Positions 53,501-64,000 of a stretch of DNA of 64,000 nt are shown here, piece after piece. The stretch comes from Nigrospora sphaerica (taxonomy: Eukaryota > Ascomycota > Sordariomycetes > Amphisphaeriales > Apiosporaceae): positions 4,030,001 through 4,094,000 of the forward strand of contig JAGVVL010000001.1 of NCBI GenBank assembly GCA_018287875.1. The letters are read 5' to 3'. The stretch's first letter is position 1. Each line of letters starts with the position of its first letter. Made by a program: the position numbers and the translations under genes. A model generated the notes under the pieces. That model made no database searches and was not told the origin of the DNA. It worked only from the letters and a program-made list of their open reading frames with translations.

Positions 53501-53605
53501 ACCACCGCTGGCCGTGCTGTCACGTAGGCAGGCGCTGCCCAAGACTTTGCCGTACTGGCTAACCTTCCCTCTAGAGTATAGGCGATCGACGCAAGACCCG
53601 TCACG
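50585..53605. other. Long intergenic region, no gene recognised
   Basis: 3 kb. ATGC-repeat words near 51945-51960, a TAGGTACCTA palindrome at 52699-52708, and purine-rich tract 52500-52540. Frames of 100-200 codons are low-complexity. The last ~300 bases are a C/T-rich leader for the next gene. Confidence 0.4.
52699..52708. repeat. TAGGTACCTA palindrome
   Basis: Exact copy, directly preceded by CACCTAGG so that two palindromic words overlap. Confidence 0.6.
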
Positions 53606-54376
53606 ATGCAGGCCAACGAACTAGCAGCCCTGTTCGCCCGCAACCTCACATTCCAGGGGCGGCCTGTCGAGCAAGCCCCGCCGGCGCCAGAGCCGATACA
53701 AGTACAACCAGAGCCCGAGCCCATCATCTACTCGATCTCGCAGCACTATACCCATTCGGCTCACGTTTCTCGCGAGCCCGAGCCCCCGCGGCCGGCGTCG
53801 GAGCCACCGCAGACGGAGCAGCCCCCCGCCGAGTTGATTCTGAACCACCATGGCGTGGATCATACCGCCCTGTCCGCCTCCCAGTTGGAGTTGTTCAAAA
53901 CGGCCGACGATATGCAGAAGATGCGTCTGATCGAACTCTGGCGTATTTGCCCGCCAACGAACCAGAGGGAGAACCCGGCTCTGGCCCTGGCGAGCAGCAC
54001 GCTCGAGCAAGAGGAGATATTGGCCCGGCTCCGCTACGAGAGGAGGGTGTCTGAGGACAACGACGTCATGAGCATGGATGGCACGCCCTTGACCCCGGTC
54101 CAGGCGGACGACGGCCGCTGGGTGGCCACCGCGGACTCGGAGCCGTACATGATGTCGGGCTACGAAGCGCTGGCCCGTAGGGATTACGAGGAGTCGGCCA
54201 AGCAAGCCTTCAACGAGGCCATGGCGGTGCCCAAGGTTGTCTACTCTCACTTCGGCTCCGCTGTGGGTGGAACCACATACCGTCCCGCCACGGACCCCGT
54301 TTACAACCAGGACTGGCGAAGTCGGCAGGAGGCCATGGAGAACCAGTACGGCGCATTCCAGGAAATGGAGCTCTAG
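53606..54376 (+). CDS. Conserved-looking protein of unknown function
   Basis: Intronless, 256 aa. Begins MQANELAALFARNLTFQGRP, followed by a Pro/Glu-rich segment (APEPIQVQPEPEPIIYSISQ). Then a likely helical part carries HTALSASQLELFKTADDMQK and LIELWRICPP, and an acidic helix with TLEQEEILARLRYERR. Next is DGRWVATADSEPYMMSGYEA, and the C-terminus ends YNQDWRSRQEAMENQYGAFQ. No signal peptide, membrane span or known domain. The clean start context (TCACGATGC), Ser/Pro-rich but non-repetitive middle and ordered helices support a real gene. Likely an intracellular, ascomycete-specific protein. Confidence 0.7.
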   Translation: MQANELAALFARNLTFQGRPVEQAPPAPEPIQVQPEPEPIIYSISQHYTHSAHVSREPEPPRPASEPPQTEQPPAELILNHHGVDHTALSASQLELFKTADDMQKMRLIELWRICPPTNQRENPALALASSTLEQEEILARLRYERRVSEDNDVMSMDGTPLTPVQADDGRWVATADSEPYMMSGYEALARRDYEESAKQAFNEAMAVPKVVYSHFGSAVGGTTYRPATDPVYNQDWRSRQEAMENQYGAFQEMEL

Positions 54377-55703
54377 CCGTACTTGCATATCGGATCAGTA
54401 CTGCCGCACGCGCAGCTAGCCAATTCAGTTCGGACTTGGTGTTCTGGGCGGTGTAGCAGAATACATTGTTGGCGGGGAATTTGGACGACAAGGTCGCGTC
54501 AGCATGGACTCGTACGGCATGAGTTTGGGGCGTGAAGCATCTGACCCAGCTCACTTAAAACATGGACTGGGGTTGCAGGCTCGCTTTCATAGGATTTCTT
54601 ATTCACACAACCCCCTTTTCTCAGACATCTGTATTCCGGTGTACCGTATTGCTAACTGCACAAGCATCCACCGCCCAGGCTTAGTACGCGGGGGATCTTT
54701 TCAGTATCCCAGGAGGTATGCAGAATCTGACGAGCCCTCCATCCCCGGTTTCCTCATTTCCTCGATAAACCGTGGGCTACTCATCCCGAGTGATACCACA
54801 CCGAAGTCACATTTCCGGCAGCTCATTACAGGGCCCTGCCTCTTCATATTAGAATGACGGATGGGGAACCTTGTATTATGTGCGGACAATATCGGCAAGT
54901 AGACTAGGGATCACCATGACTAAATTTAGGTTGGGGCGTATCCAGGTTATCGAATTCCTCGCTACCAGCTTGCAGGAAGGGGGATGGATGCGACTGGTCT
55001 GCCGTCCATCACCGCTCCTTGAATTGGGCCTAGTCTGGCATGTGACAGTTTCTGCCGACATCTGGCCCAGGCCCAGGCTGCCAGGACTTGTTCACACCCG
55101 TTTGGAGGTGCTGCCTCGGGGCTGGCAGGATCAGCTGTCACATCGGAAGATCCCCATAGCACGGTGGTTATCAAGCAAGGAACAGCAAGGCATGAAACAC
55201 GTGCGAAGCGATGGTGGAGCGAAGTTGGGAACGGTGGGGAGATTGGTGCTCGATCTTGACAGGTCATCTTATGCAGTTTCCTGTTTCCCTTGCCGCCGGG
55301 CACTTCGCTTGCTCTCTCTCTCGGCCCAGCTTGGGTTAACGCGGGGGCAGGCAGGAGGAGCCCATGATGGCCAGAAAACCGATGGCTCTTGATCCACGGA
55401 TCCACGTTACTCGGTGTGTCTGCCTTATTGCGGGTGCGTTTCCTCTGCCTCCATTTTCGCCCCCCGGCAAACCATCTGCCCACAAGGCGCAGATCCCCTG
55501 ATTCCTTGTGCTCACCCCTTCGGCCTGGATTGCTCGACCACGGAATCCAATCCTTGTGGGGCGAGCCAAGAATGATTGGCGTCGGATGCAAATAGATGCC
55601 GCTCGTTCCCTCAATCCATCCATCCATTTACCACCATTCCCGACCACCAATCTCGTTTCTACTACCTGTTAGTTTGCACCTCCAAACGGGTCCATCAGCC
55701 AAA

Positions 55704-55735
<32 letters not shown>

Positions 55736-55849
55736 GGAAAGGAACAAAGACCCGCAACAACCCCAACCACTCACGCAATAGTTCCTCGAGCAGTCCTGCC
55801 ACATACAATAAGTGCACACACAAAGAATATTTTTCTCATTAAAGAACGA
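54377..55849. other. Intergenic region upstream of tRNA-Arg
   Basis: No coding gene recognised. Ends in the A27-G10 tract and the short 5' flank of the tRNA. Confidence 0.45.
55701..55737 (+). repeat. Mononucleotide junction: 27 A followed by 10 G
   Basis: A27 directly joined to G10, 112 bases before the tRNA-Arg start. The A run resembles the tail of a retroposed sequence, but no body of an element is recognisable upstream. Confidence 0.85.
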
Positions 55850-55932
55850 GGTCCGTTGGCCCAATGGCAAGGCGTCTGACTACGATTATAGATTCTATCA
55901 GGAGATTCTGGGTTCGACCCCCAGGCGGACCT
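55850..55932 (+). tRNA. tRNA-Arg (anticodon ACG) with an 11-nt intron
   Basis: Acceptor arms GGTCCGT/GCGGACC pair (one G-T). The T arm CTGGG-TTCGACC-CCCAG is canonical, and the D arm contains TGGCCCAATGGCAAGGC. The anticodon stem TCTGA/TCAGG encloses CTACGA, an 11-base insert and A, giving anticodon ACG (read as ICG after deamination) with an intron after position 37. Mature length about 72 nt. A T5 run 8 bases downstream ends transcription. Confidence 0.93.
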
Positions 55933-55940
55933 TTCCTACC

Positions 55941-55945
55941 TTTTT
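55941..55945 (+). terminator. Pol III terminator of tRNA-Arg
   Basis: TTTTT beginning 9 bases after the tRNA 3' end. Confidence 0.7.
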
Positions 55946-57998
55946 ATCGGGGTGGAGTGATTGATTTCTTTCTTTTTGTTTTCTTGCTTCTTCCTCCTCT
56001 TCTTCTGCGTCCGTGTTCCCCACGCGCACTTACGCCTTTCCACCCATGGCGGTTTGCGCCCCCCCAATTTCACCTATTCTCTCTATGCACGGGCTGATCG
56101 ACCAGTTGGCAACGACTGCAACGCAGAGTCCCACTCTCTCTTTGCGTATAACCAACCAAACCCGCTTCCACCATCATGATTCTATCCAAGCTGCCCATCC
56201 TGCCAGGGCGACACGGTACAATCTCCTGTGCTCGTGTCGCAGCGCCGATTCGGGATAGCCATCCCGGCCCGGGCTCGGGTTTTATTCTTGTGTCATCGAG
56301 TAGCACCCCGGTCACCCACTTGGCAGGTTACAGACGGCCGTGGACGGCTTTCCGTTTCTACGCAAGTGGCGCAAGCTGCCCGTCCTTTTCGGCGCAACCC
56401 AAGGCCGGGACGCAAAAATTTTCCGCAGCATGAAGGCGTTTCAGCTGCCGCTCGGCACTTGTCAGGCCCGTTCGAAGCCGGGTAAGATTGGTTGTGGCCG
56501 TGCCGGTGCGACGGCGAGTGCAAGTGCCGCTGCCGGGCTGCCTCAATTCGGGATGCGATAGCTGCCGGTTGGCATGACAGACGTATGTTACGATAGCGGT
56601 CCCGCTGGTGCAGAAGAACAAAAACCATGGCCAGGGACCCTTCGGCACTGCTGGAACGTGACGTGTGAATTTGGCATCCGCCTGGTTCGCGCGAGGGACT
56701 GGGTCGACGCTTTGGAGTCTTGGTGGATTGCATGATCTACACTAAGAGTTGGATCCACGCCCTGGAGCCTGGCTTCTGGGTCGCCTCTCACCTTGCCAGG
56801 ACCTCTCACCGGCGCTGTTGCAATTGTGGCCCTGTGGCGACGCCGGGCTGCCGAGGCTTCCAGGGGGGGGAGGAGGGGGAGGCAGGGCTGCTGCAACCAC
56901 GATAGGAGAGAGGGATCAGAAGGCCCCCCCTCACCTCGGGACATTCTAGAAAGGCGCTTCCGTGGAGCCAAACATGCGGTGTTGCCGATGACATGGTCTG
57001 TGACCCCCCATCCCGTCCCGTTTCTTTCTTTTGACCCACGGTCCTGCGTATGCAACACGCGGTCCGTCAACGTGTTTGGTTACACGGGCCAGGTACACGC
57101 GCGCACTCGGCCCAGCAAGGACCAAACCAATGACAACATACATAAGGTCTCGGGCGGCTGTGTTCCTTGGTTACTGTGGGAGAGGGAGGAGGAGGAAAAG
57201 GGTTTGCCCCCCGGCAGTTCACGTAAAGTGCTTACCGGCGGGTCGGGACCTTTGCGTCCATGGTAGTTTGTGCTCTCTAGCTGAAACGCCTCGACGTACC
57301 TACGGCTTGGCAGGCGGTGAATGGACGCCTTGTATAGACCGAGACCGGGGGTGTGTATGGTGTGGTCCCCTTCACCGAACACCCCCCCGTACATTGCTTT
57401 GGTACGTCACAATACCGGCGATGCGCGGCTCACCGGGCCCCTCGCAGCTCGGGGACGTGGTGTCTCGCGGCAGCCATCCAGGGCAGCGCCATGTGCACAC
57501 AACGTACTCAATAGTAGAACCCATACCGGCCCCTCCTGCGATGGCCCCTCCCCCTTCCCTGGCACCCCAGGCCTCTCTAAGCTATCCTATCCATACCCTC
57601 CCCTCCCTCCCCCGTCGGCAAACTGGGCCCGCCGCGTGGGCGTAGGTACTATTACATACATGGATGGATGGTGGTCGGTCGGGGCAAGTAACGTATGCAA
57701 CTGTAAGATAGATGGATGCAGGTACCTTGCAGTGCGGGTACACCCTATTTACCTGCCTTGCCTGCCTTGCCTGCCATCGGAAAGATAGCCGCTACCGCAA
57801 CCGGCTGTTATCGTAACGGAGCGTGGCCCGGTGGTTTCTTCTCTCGCCCGTTTCCCTCCGAGTGGCGGACTTGGCCCGCCGCGAAGTCGAAAGAAGCGCC
57901 TCGCAAGTTTGTTACGCATCCAGATGCCGAACCAGCCAGGGGGCCGGGGGAGGAAGAAGTGTGGCAGTAGCGCTCCATAGTTTCCATCCAGCAAGCCC

Positions 57999-58012
57999 GG
58001 GGGGGGGGGGGG
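57999..58012 (+). repeat. Poly-G tract (14 G)
   Basis: Uninterrupted run of 14 G in intergenic DNA. Confidence 0.85.
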
Positions 58013-58404
58013 TAAAGAGGAGAAATAAGGGAGGGCTGAGCACAAGGAGGCCTGAGGGCGTACTCGGGTACCCATCGGGGAAGGGAATCATCACGGTGGC
58101 AAACGTCCTGGGCTGCTTCGTCGGCTCTCGACAACACTTTTCGTGACACGGATCACTCCAGCACCATACCATCCTCACGCTCCTCCACCGGTATTTCCGA
58201 ACGAACTGCTGCGGCCGGCATGCCAGCGCTGCGTTGGGCGCCGACACGAACTCCCAGCGGGACGACGGCCATCCTTTCTGCAGGCGTCCGCAGCCGGTGA
58301 AGTGGATGGTCGGGTGCTACGGTTACACGCCGACCGCGAAAGAGCACACAGTCGAGTCTTGACGGGGAAAGAAGCACGGCTCGGTCGGCACCCGATAGAC
58401 ATTG

Positions 58405-58416
58405 TTTTTTTTTTTT
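58405..58416 (+). repeat. Poly-T tract (12 T)
   Basis: Uninterrupted run of 12 T in intergenic DNA. Confidence 0.85.
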
Positions 58417-58736
58417 CTGTTAGGCCGAAATATCGACTTCAACTGCCGGATTTGGTCTTGGTGTATAAAAATGGGGGCAGCGATTCATCGCGTGATTTGA
58501 TCTCCCACTAAGCACGCACGGCTTATTGAACCAAACCGGCTTGCTCATTGGGCCCCCTATTTTCCCTCGCCGGGCTATTGTACTTAAACAACCCTCGCCC
58601 GCCTGCACCAGCAGGGCATCTCGACCTTTTCCCGCCGGCGCCCCGACCACACCCGACACCGCACGACGGCCGCTCCGCCGGACAGTTTACACCTTCGGTT
58701 CGCTTTTCCCCGGCCGTCGCGGTGGAGCGCTAAGCC

Positions 58737-59858
58737 ATGGAGTGGCCCAGGCTCCTCCCTGCCTTCCAGGATGAGTACGACAGACGGACGACGCTGGACA
58801 CGTGGCCGAGAGAGTTCACCGACCCCATCCGGGACCTGCGGCATCCGCGGGAAGCCGGGGCGCGTGCCGCCGAGCGGGCGCTGAGATGGCCCGAGGCCGG
58901 CGGTGGAGCCGGCCCAGGCGCCACGGGCCAACGGCGGATCCGCATCGACGACATTGTCGTGCCCGGCGAGGACGGGAGCCCGCCGCTGCTGGCCACCGTC
59001 GTGGCGCCGCGCGAGGAACCCGGCAGCCGCCGCCGCGACCGGCCGTGCATCTTCTTCATCCACGGCGGCGCCATGTGCGGGTCGAGCCGCTACGTCGGGC
59101 TCCACGTGAACGGGCCCGCCTGGGCCGACGAGGGCATCATCACCGTCAGCGTCGAGTACCGCCGCGCCCCCGAGAACCGGGGCGAGGGCCTCGCCCGCGA
59201 CTGCTACCGCGTGCTACGCTGGATCTGGGAGTCGCTCGAGTTCGACCACGACCGCCTCATGGTCTACGGCGCCTCGGCCGGCGGCTGCCTCGCCGCCGCC
59301 ACCGTGCTGCTGCTGGTCAACGACCAGCAGGCCGCCGTGGCCGCCGCCCCAGACCCGAGCGACGAGCCCGGCCAGCCGCCGCCGCCGCCGCCGCCCCCGC
59401 AGCTGCCCCACCTCTGCGGTCTTTTCCTCGAGGCGCCGATGCTCGACCACCGATGCGACTCGGACTCGATGCGGAGCCTCGACGGCAACGGTCCCTTCTT
59501 CAGCGGCCAGGCGTGCCGTTTCGCCTGGCAGCAGGTCGTCCAGGACGAGCCCGAGGTGACCAAGTACATGTCGCCGGCGCTGGCGACGAGCGACGACCTC
59601 GCCCGGTTCCCGCCCACGGCCGCCTACGTCGGAAACATGGACCCGTTGTGCAGCGAGGTCGAGGCCTGGATGGCGGCGGCCGGGCGCGACGACTTTGTCT
59701 GCCGCGTCTTCGAGGGCCTACCGCACGGCTTCGACGCCATGCTGCCCGAAGAGGAAGTCTCCAGGGAAGCCAAGCTCTGGAGGCTCGGTTGGATCCAAGC
59801 TCGCTTTGGCATCTGCAAATGGAATGTAAGCACCCTGGAGTACCAATCTCTCCTTTGA
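58737..59858 (+). CDS. Alpha/beta hydrolase of the hormone-sensitive-lipase group (esterase/lipase)
   Basis: Intronless, 373 aa. Oxyanion motif HGGAM (109-113), nucleophile elbow GASAG with Ser180, acid Asp302 in GNMDPL, and base His330 in GLPHGFD give a complete catalytic triad. The N-terminal lid includes RRTTLDTWPREFTDPIRDLR. An eight-proline run (214-221) lies in the loop after the nucleophile strand, encoded by CCG repeats; it is unusual inside the fold. No signal peptide, so probably cytosolic. Such enzymes cleave short-chain esters, lactones or carbamates; substrate unknown. The gene is markedly GC-rich. Confidence 0.9.
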   Translation: MEWPRLLPAFQDEYDRRTTLDTWPREFTDPIRDLRHPREAGARAAERALRWPEAGGGAGPGATGQRRIRIDDIVVPGEDGSPPLLATVVAPREEPGSRRRDRPCIFFIHGGAMCGSSRYVGLHVNGPAWADEGIITVSVEYRRAPENRGEGLARDCYRVLRWIWESLEFDHDRLMVYGASAGGCLAAATVLLLVNDQQAAVAAAPDPSDEPGQPPPPPPPPQLPHLCGLFLEAPMLDHRCDSDSMRSLDGNGPFFSGQACRFAWQQVVQDEPEVTKYMSPALATSDDLARFPPTAAYVGNMDPLCSEVEAWMAAAGRDDFVCRVFEGLPHGFDAMLPEEEVSREAKLWRLGWIQARFGICKWNVSTLEYQSLL

Positions 59859-60469
59859 GGAAAAAAATCAAAACACCTTTCCCCTCCCCCCGGTGGGTTG
59901 AAAATTGTCTGTGGTATAGAAGGTAACGGTCGTGAGTCCAGGCACGGAGTTCGGGAACGGATTTGGAATCTATAGACACGTGGTAGGGCGCCACGGGGCC
60001 ACGCGGATGGGCAGCGCTTCACGTCTAAACTTTTGGATATACACATTTTACGTCCCCTTTTAGACGGCCGTCCGGTCCCCGGACCCAATCACAAACGGGC
60101 CGGCGATGCGAAAGCACACGGGCCAGGGTTGCATTCACGCGGGCCGCCTGTGTAATCAACATTGGGCCTTTCTCTGCCTCTGCCCATCTGCCTCCCCCCC
60201 AAGAGGGAAGAGCCGCCGGTTCATTGGCCGGCAGGGTGCACCCGGGGCGAAGGTTTACACCGGGGCCGCTGGCGAAAACCGATCTTCAACCCCGCGAGGC
60301 CGCCCGGCGACCCCGACGGGTTGTGCGCAGCCATTGCCCGGGCCGCGTCGCGGCATACCAGCCAGCCAACTTTCCCTCCCGGACGGAGGGCAGAGGGGGG
60401 AGAACCCCGACTGAACCTTCTCAAGCTTGGCGTATATGATGTATATCTATCTCCACCCCTTTACGTATG

Positions 60470-60488
60470 TATATATATATATATATAT
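60470..60488 (+). repeat. (TA)n microsatellite flanked by GTATGTA words
   Basis: 19 bases of alternating T and A, with GTATGT on the left and TGTATGTA on the right. Confidence 0.8.
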
Positions 60489-61758
60489 GTATGTACGGCA
60501 GTTGCACACCACCTTGTCGCAGGATCTCGCCGCGCCCTCGGCAGTTGCAGGCCGGGGTCGTACGAAAAAAAGTGCGGGCTGTTCGGGCGATAGCGGGCGC
60601 ACGATGAGGCTTCGGAACCGGTATTTGCCGCCTCGTCGTCTCGGGCCCGAGCAGGCCCTTCGCCTCGGCCCCGAGTGGGCAAGAGGGGGCGCTGTAGCAT
60701 CCATCGCCTTGGTTGCGCTCCTATGAGACGGGGCAACCGGGAAGCCCCATACGCCAACTCCACTACGCGCACAACGAGCCGACCCAGGCCAGCAGTCGGC
60801 ATTCTAACATGGACCTACTGGGGTGAAGGATGAAGACGTAGCTCGGTATCGATATGTTCCAAACAAAGAAATACAGCAAAGGTCTAGGCCAGTACTCTAC
60901 AGCAGACCCACGGACCTCACTGCCTCGAAATCCGCGTCGTCGGCGTCGTTCCCAGCCAGCTATATGTAGAAGTATGTATAAGCTGAAGGGGGCAGGCTCT
61001 GCCCCGTTCTAGTGCGCACGCACTATTCTCCGGCCTACAGCGCAGCAGCGAAGGGGACGGTCAAAAGGCAGTGACTAAGCGGAAGGCACGAACTGCCGCG
61101 CGAGTCTGACATGGATGCGCGCGAGAGTCCCGGCAGTTGTTGACAGCGAACGACGAGTTTTGGTGGGCGATGGTTCAGGCCCCTCTCGAGCCGCAATGCG
61201 GAAAACGGGGTGGCTGCAGCACCCAGCGGCCGAACCTGCCACGGCCGCCCGTCTCTAATTCAGCCTCCCAACTTCCAATCCGTCCGAAAGCGTGGCCGGG
61301 AAAAGGGGAGGACCGGTAAAGGTCCTGGCGCATTGCGAGGGCTGGCGCACACCTGACCCATGCTTCGGCTACGAGGTTCCACGATGAGCTCCCTTCGGTA
61401 GCGCAAACCCCCGGCCCCCCAAAGACGGCCGCTGCCGCAGTTATCTATTTCCCCCGTGGCGGCGTGCTGCTCGAGTCAAACCGGGACCGCCTCGCTCTGG
61501 GCCACAGTACAAAGTACCGACCGAGGCTTCGGGCTTGGCGGAATGCGTCAAGGCGCGTCATAATCCTCGATCCGCGTCGGGGCATCAGCCACAGGAGCGA
61601 GGTTCGTCTGGGACACGATGAATCATCCGCCGCAAGCCCGACGTTCAGTCATGTGTGTGCACTGGCAACGCGGGTCTGGGTGGATGGTGGCAGGAGTGGG
61701 AAGCCGACCTACTACCATCCATGACACCCAGTCTCGACAAAGGGAAACCCACCCGTAG

Positions 61759-61770
61759 CCCCCCCCCCCC
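61759..61770 (+). repeat. Poly-C tract (12 C)
   Basis: Uninterrupted run of 12 C in intergenic DNA. Confidence 0.85.
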
Positions 61771-63228
61771 ATACTGGATCTGGCAGCCAAGAGTCGGCGG
61801 CTTATACGTAGCCGAGCCGACAACCTGCCAGGTGAGTGGCATTCCCGCCTAACCACCTAGAAGTGGTTGGTTGGCCTAACAATTTCATGTCAAGCGGTCA
61901 AGCGACTGCGTGGCGTCGGTTTGTGACTAAGACGACCCAGGGAGCGGCCGCGGACCCCAATGACAAACAACAATAATTCAGACGAGGGGGACCGTATTCG
62001 AGGTTGGTTGGGTTCTTGTTCCCCCCGCTAGTCTTCTCTTCAGACGGTGTCCGGTGTTCAGGTCCAGTGGTGGGTTCGACCGACATTGAATGCATTCACA
62101 TGTTGTAACGAGGAGCAGAATGCAAGGCAGGCCTGCCAGGAGGTATGGATATCCGTTCTTTGGAATGTGTGGGGTGGGGAATCTGGAGTGTTGGGACTCC
62201 GGGTCGTCCCCTCTTTTGCCCGCCGATCCACCGCCCGTCGACCGGGGGGGATCGTTTCCTTTCTTCCACTGCCAGCGGGCGGTTCATCAGTCAACAACAG
62301 CCCTGATACTGAGCCGTCCATCCATTGATTGATGGGCTGTTGATGATGTGGATAAGTGGATGATGGGTGTTGCCAGCCCGGATGGATCCATCTCCCCTAC
62401 CCGCAGGGCCCCACGCGCGGGATTGTTAGAGTTGGAGTGGGAGATACCTGCGCTGGGCGGCCCCGGAGCCGGCATCTCGGTACCGCGGGCCAACAGCCTA
62501 GCGGTCTTAGCATTACCCACCCTGTCTTGGTACTTTATGTACCTACCTCTACCGAGCCTACCTCCATCTCGCCCACCTCGCCCACCTCCAGCTACCTACA
62601 AGCTGGACCTGGGGAGGGCGGGGCGTCAGCAGAGTCACCTAGATACTCCGTCCCGCCGAGTTCCAAGCCTGAAGAGGGAGAAGAAGAGGGTGGGGGAAAC
62701 GAACAGACATCGGGTAGCGCCCAGTCCTGGTCCCGTGTGCGACGTGTACATACGTCGAGTACGACGACGACCGCGACGACAACACCGCCCGCCCGCCCCC
62801 GGTCTGCTTTGCTTGTCCACGTACCTATTATATACTTTGTACAAGCGGGCACTGAAGAGCGGGCGGTGGAAGAGCAAAGTGATGGATGAGATGGAAGAGT
62901 CTATCCCACCGAGTGCATTCATTCATTACCTGCTACTTTATGTCTACTATTCAAGTCCGTGAAGCAGTAGCAGCGGTAGTACCTACGCTCGCTCCCCATA
63001 CCCTACCGCCCGTTGCCTTACTTCCCAATTAGTACCCCCCAAACCCAGTCGTTACTACCCCTACGGATTGTGGACGGGGGCGTTGGCATCGGCGACGGAC
63101 TCTTCGACCACCGTTCACCGGCGATTCCTCAACTCCTCCCACCGGCCGCATCTCGCCTGTCCTGAAGCGAGCAGAGCTTTCCAACGTGGGCCGCACTGGG
63201 GGAGAACGGGGGCCCTGTAGCCGGGGAG

Positions 63229-64000
63229 ATGGAGGACCAGCAAGTTGACCCTCGACTGCGCGACGACAACGCATCATCGCCGACGCGCCCACCACCTCCG
63301 CCAGCTGCTGCCCTCGTCACCGGGCCCATCACAACAGTACCACCGCCAACGGCCCCGACCGCGACGGGGCCGACTGCCCAAACATCCTCGTCCGTCTCGT
63401 CGGCTTCGTCTTCGTCGGGGCCGCCGCCACCTCACGGCCACGGCCACCCTCACGGCCATCATAATCTACAGCATCACCATCACCACCACGGCCAGTACGC
63501 CGCCCAGCCGGAGGCCCCCACTCACGCCGCCGGCGCCGGCGCCTCCGTCGATTCCCACTCGCATCAATCCCCATCAACCACAGGACTCATAACCTCGCCC
63601 GGGGCCGCGTCGCAGGGGGTCCCAAACTACGGCACCCCTCACACGCCGCTTACGCCCACGACGACGCATCTGGGTCTGACCCACGACACACCTCCCGCCT
63701 ACGATGCCAACGGCCACCCCTTCGATCCCAACGATCCGAAGCGCCCGCGCGCCTGTGAGGCTTGCCGCGGCCTCAAGGTTAAATGCGAACCCGACCCGTC
63801 CAATCCAGACGGACCGTGTAAGCGATGTGCCAAAGCCGGCCGGAACTGCGTCGTCACGCAGCCGACTCGCAAGAGACAAAAGAAGACGGACAGCCGCGTC
63901 GCCGAGCTTGAGAAGAAGATCGACGCCCTGACGGCGAGCCTGCACGCCTCGAGGGGAGCCTCGGGCCCGGCTGCCCACCCTTCGCCAGAGGAAAAGCATG
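63229..64000 (+). CDS. Zn2Cys6 transcription factor, N-terminal part (3' truncated by window edge)
   Basis: Starts at ATG 63229 (MEDQQVDPRLRDDNASSPTR) and is open to the window end (257 residues visible). The first 165 residues are Pro/Ser/Thr/His-rich with a His cluster (HGHGHPHGHHNLQHHHHHHG). The zinc cluster begins at Cys176: CEACRGLKVKC, then a spacer with EPDPSNPDGPC, KRC and AGRNC, i.e. six Cys. It is followed by a basic linker (PTRKRQKKTDSRV) and a coiled coil (VAELEKKIDALTASLHA) for dimerisation. The longer loop between Cys3 and Cys4 and the KRQKKTDSRVAELEKKIDAL linker resemble the group often annotated War1-like in ascomycetes; that naming is tentative. The regulatory domain is outside the window. 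Confidence 0.88.
   Translation, partial: MEDQQVDPRLRDDNASSPTRPPPPPAAALVTGPITTVPPPTAPTATGPTAQTSSSVSSASSSSGPPPPHGHGHPHGHHNLQHHHHHHGQYAAQPEAPTHAAGAGASVDSHSHQSPSTTGLITSPGAASQGVPNYGTPHTPLTPTTTHLGLTHDTPPAYDANGHPFDPNDPKRPRACEACRGLKVKCEPDPSNPDGPCKRCAKAGRNCVVTQPTRKRQKKTDSRVAELEKKIDALTASLHASRGASGPAAHPSPEEKH

Larger units (their letters stand above)
55933..58736. other. Intergenic region downstream of tRNA-Arg
   Basis: 2.8 kb with no recognisable gene. Contains G14 and T12 runs, and CTTGCCTGC repeats near 57755-57775. The final ~200 bases are the promoter of the hydrolase gene. Confidence 0.4.
59859..63228. other. Long intergenic region upstream of the Zn2Cys6 regulator
   Basis: 3.4 kb with no recognisable gene. 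Includes the TA microsatellite at 60470-60488, a C12 run at 61759-61770, and TACCTACCTC-like words near 62520-62600. A long regulatory region or 5' UTR for the transcription factor is possible. Confidence 0.4.

Noticed and set aside
58802..59926. 374-codon plus-strand frame overlapping the hydrolase
   Set aside because: Arg/Pro/Ala-rich frame-shifted reading of the hydrolase gene, which has a complete catalytic triad in the other frame.
62348..62962. 204-codon plus-strand frame upstream of the Zn2Cys6 gene
   Set aside because: Low-complexity with no recognised domain; several overlapping frames are equally open.

Overview
The window is nuclear DNA of a filamentous ascomycete (Pezizomycotina, most likely a Sordariomycete). 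Genes are monocistronic. They carry short introns with GTAAGT/GTGAGT-type donors and CTAAC/CTGAC-like branch sites. Third positions are GC-rich, intergenic spaces are wide, and the protein families are typically fungal: CFEM/PTH11-like receptor, 2EXR protein, Zn2Cys6 and bZIP regulators, small secreted proteins, and a fungal NRPS-like reductase. Exon boundaries given here were built by hand from splice signals and reading-frame continuity; none has transcript support.

Layout. 1-705: 3' end of the SWR1 chromatin-remodelling ATPase. 1774-1860: intron-containing tRNA-Glu. 4418-6083: five-exon CFEM/seven-helix receptor. 6491-10333 (minus): intronless four-domain NRPS-like reductase matching fungal glycine betaine reductase (ATRR), followed across a 2.9-kb divergent gap by a class III aminotransferase (13197-14709). 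15193-21427: small secreted or GPI-type proteins and a SAM methyltransferase. 22203-25003: GH2 exo-beta-D-glucosaminidase. 25786-28193: an unknown protein and a 2EXR protein, both minus. 30628-31814: thioredoxin-PITH protein. 32958-34180: a second methyltransferase. 34456-35033: a Cys-rich secreted protein. 36509-37382: a J-domain protein. 38908-41871: a one-helix membrane protein, a low-complexity acidic/basic protein and PRA1. 44403-46113: a bZIP regulator. 47167-48591: an ER J-protein. 49000-50584: a sodium:dicarboxylate symporter-family carrier. 53606-54376: an unknown protein. 55850-55932: intron-containing tRNA-Arg. 58737-59858: an alpha/beta hydrolase. 63229-64000: the start of a Zn2Cys6 transcription factor that runs off the window.

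Most genes are ordinary and not obviously co-functional. The most distinctive is the ATRR-type reductase. Its adenylation domain lacks the Asp that binds the alpha-amino group and has aromatic residues there, which fits a quaternary-ammonium substrate and links the locus to choline/glycine betaine metabolism. The secreted and surface proteins (CFEM receptor, two six-Cys small secreted proteins, a repeat-bearing GPI-type protein, a chitosan-degrading GH2) suggest an environment- or host-facing lifestyle, but no pathway cluster is evident.

More than a third of the window is long intergenic DNA holding only simple repeats, short palindromes (TAGGTACCTA), a two-hairpin segment near 16.05 kb and a possible microprotein exon near 3.05 kb.
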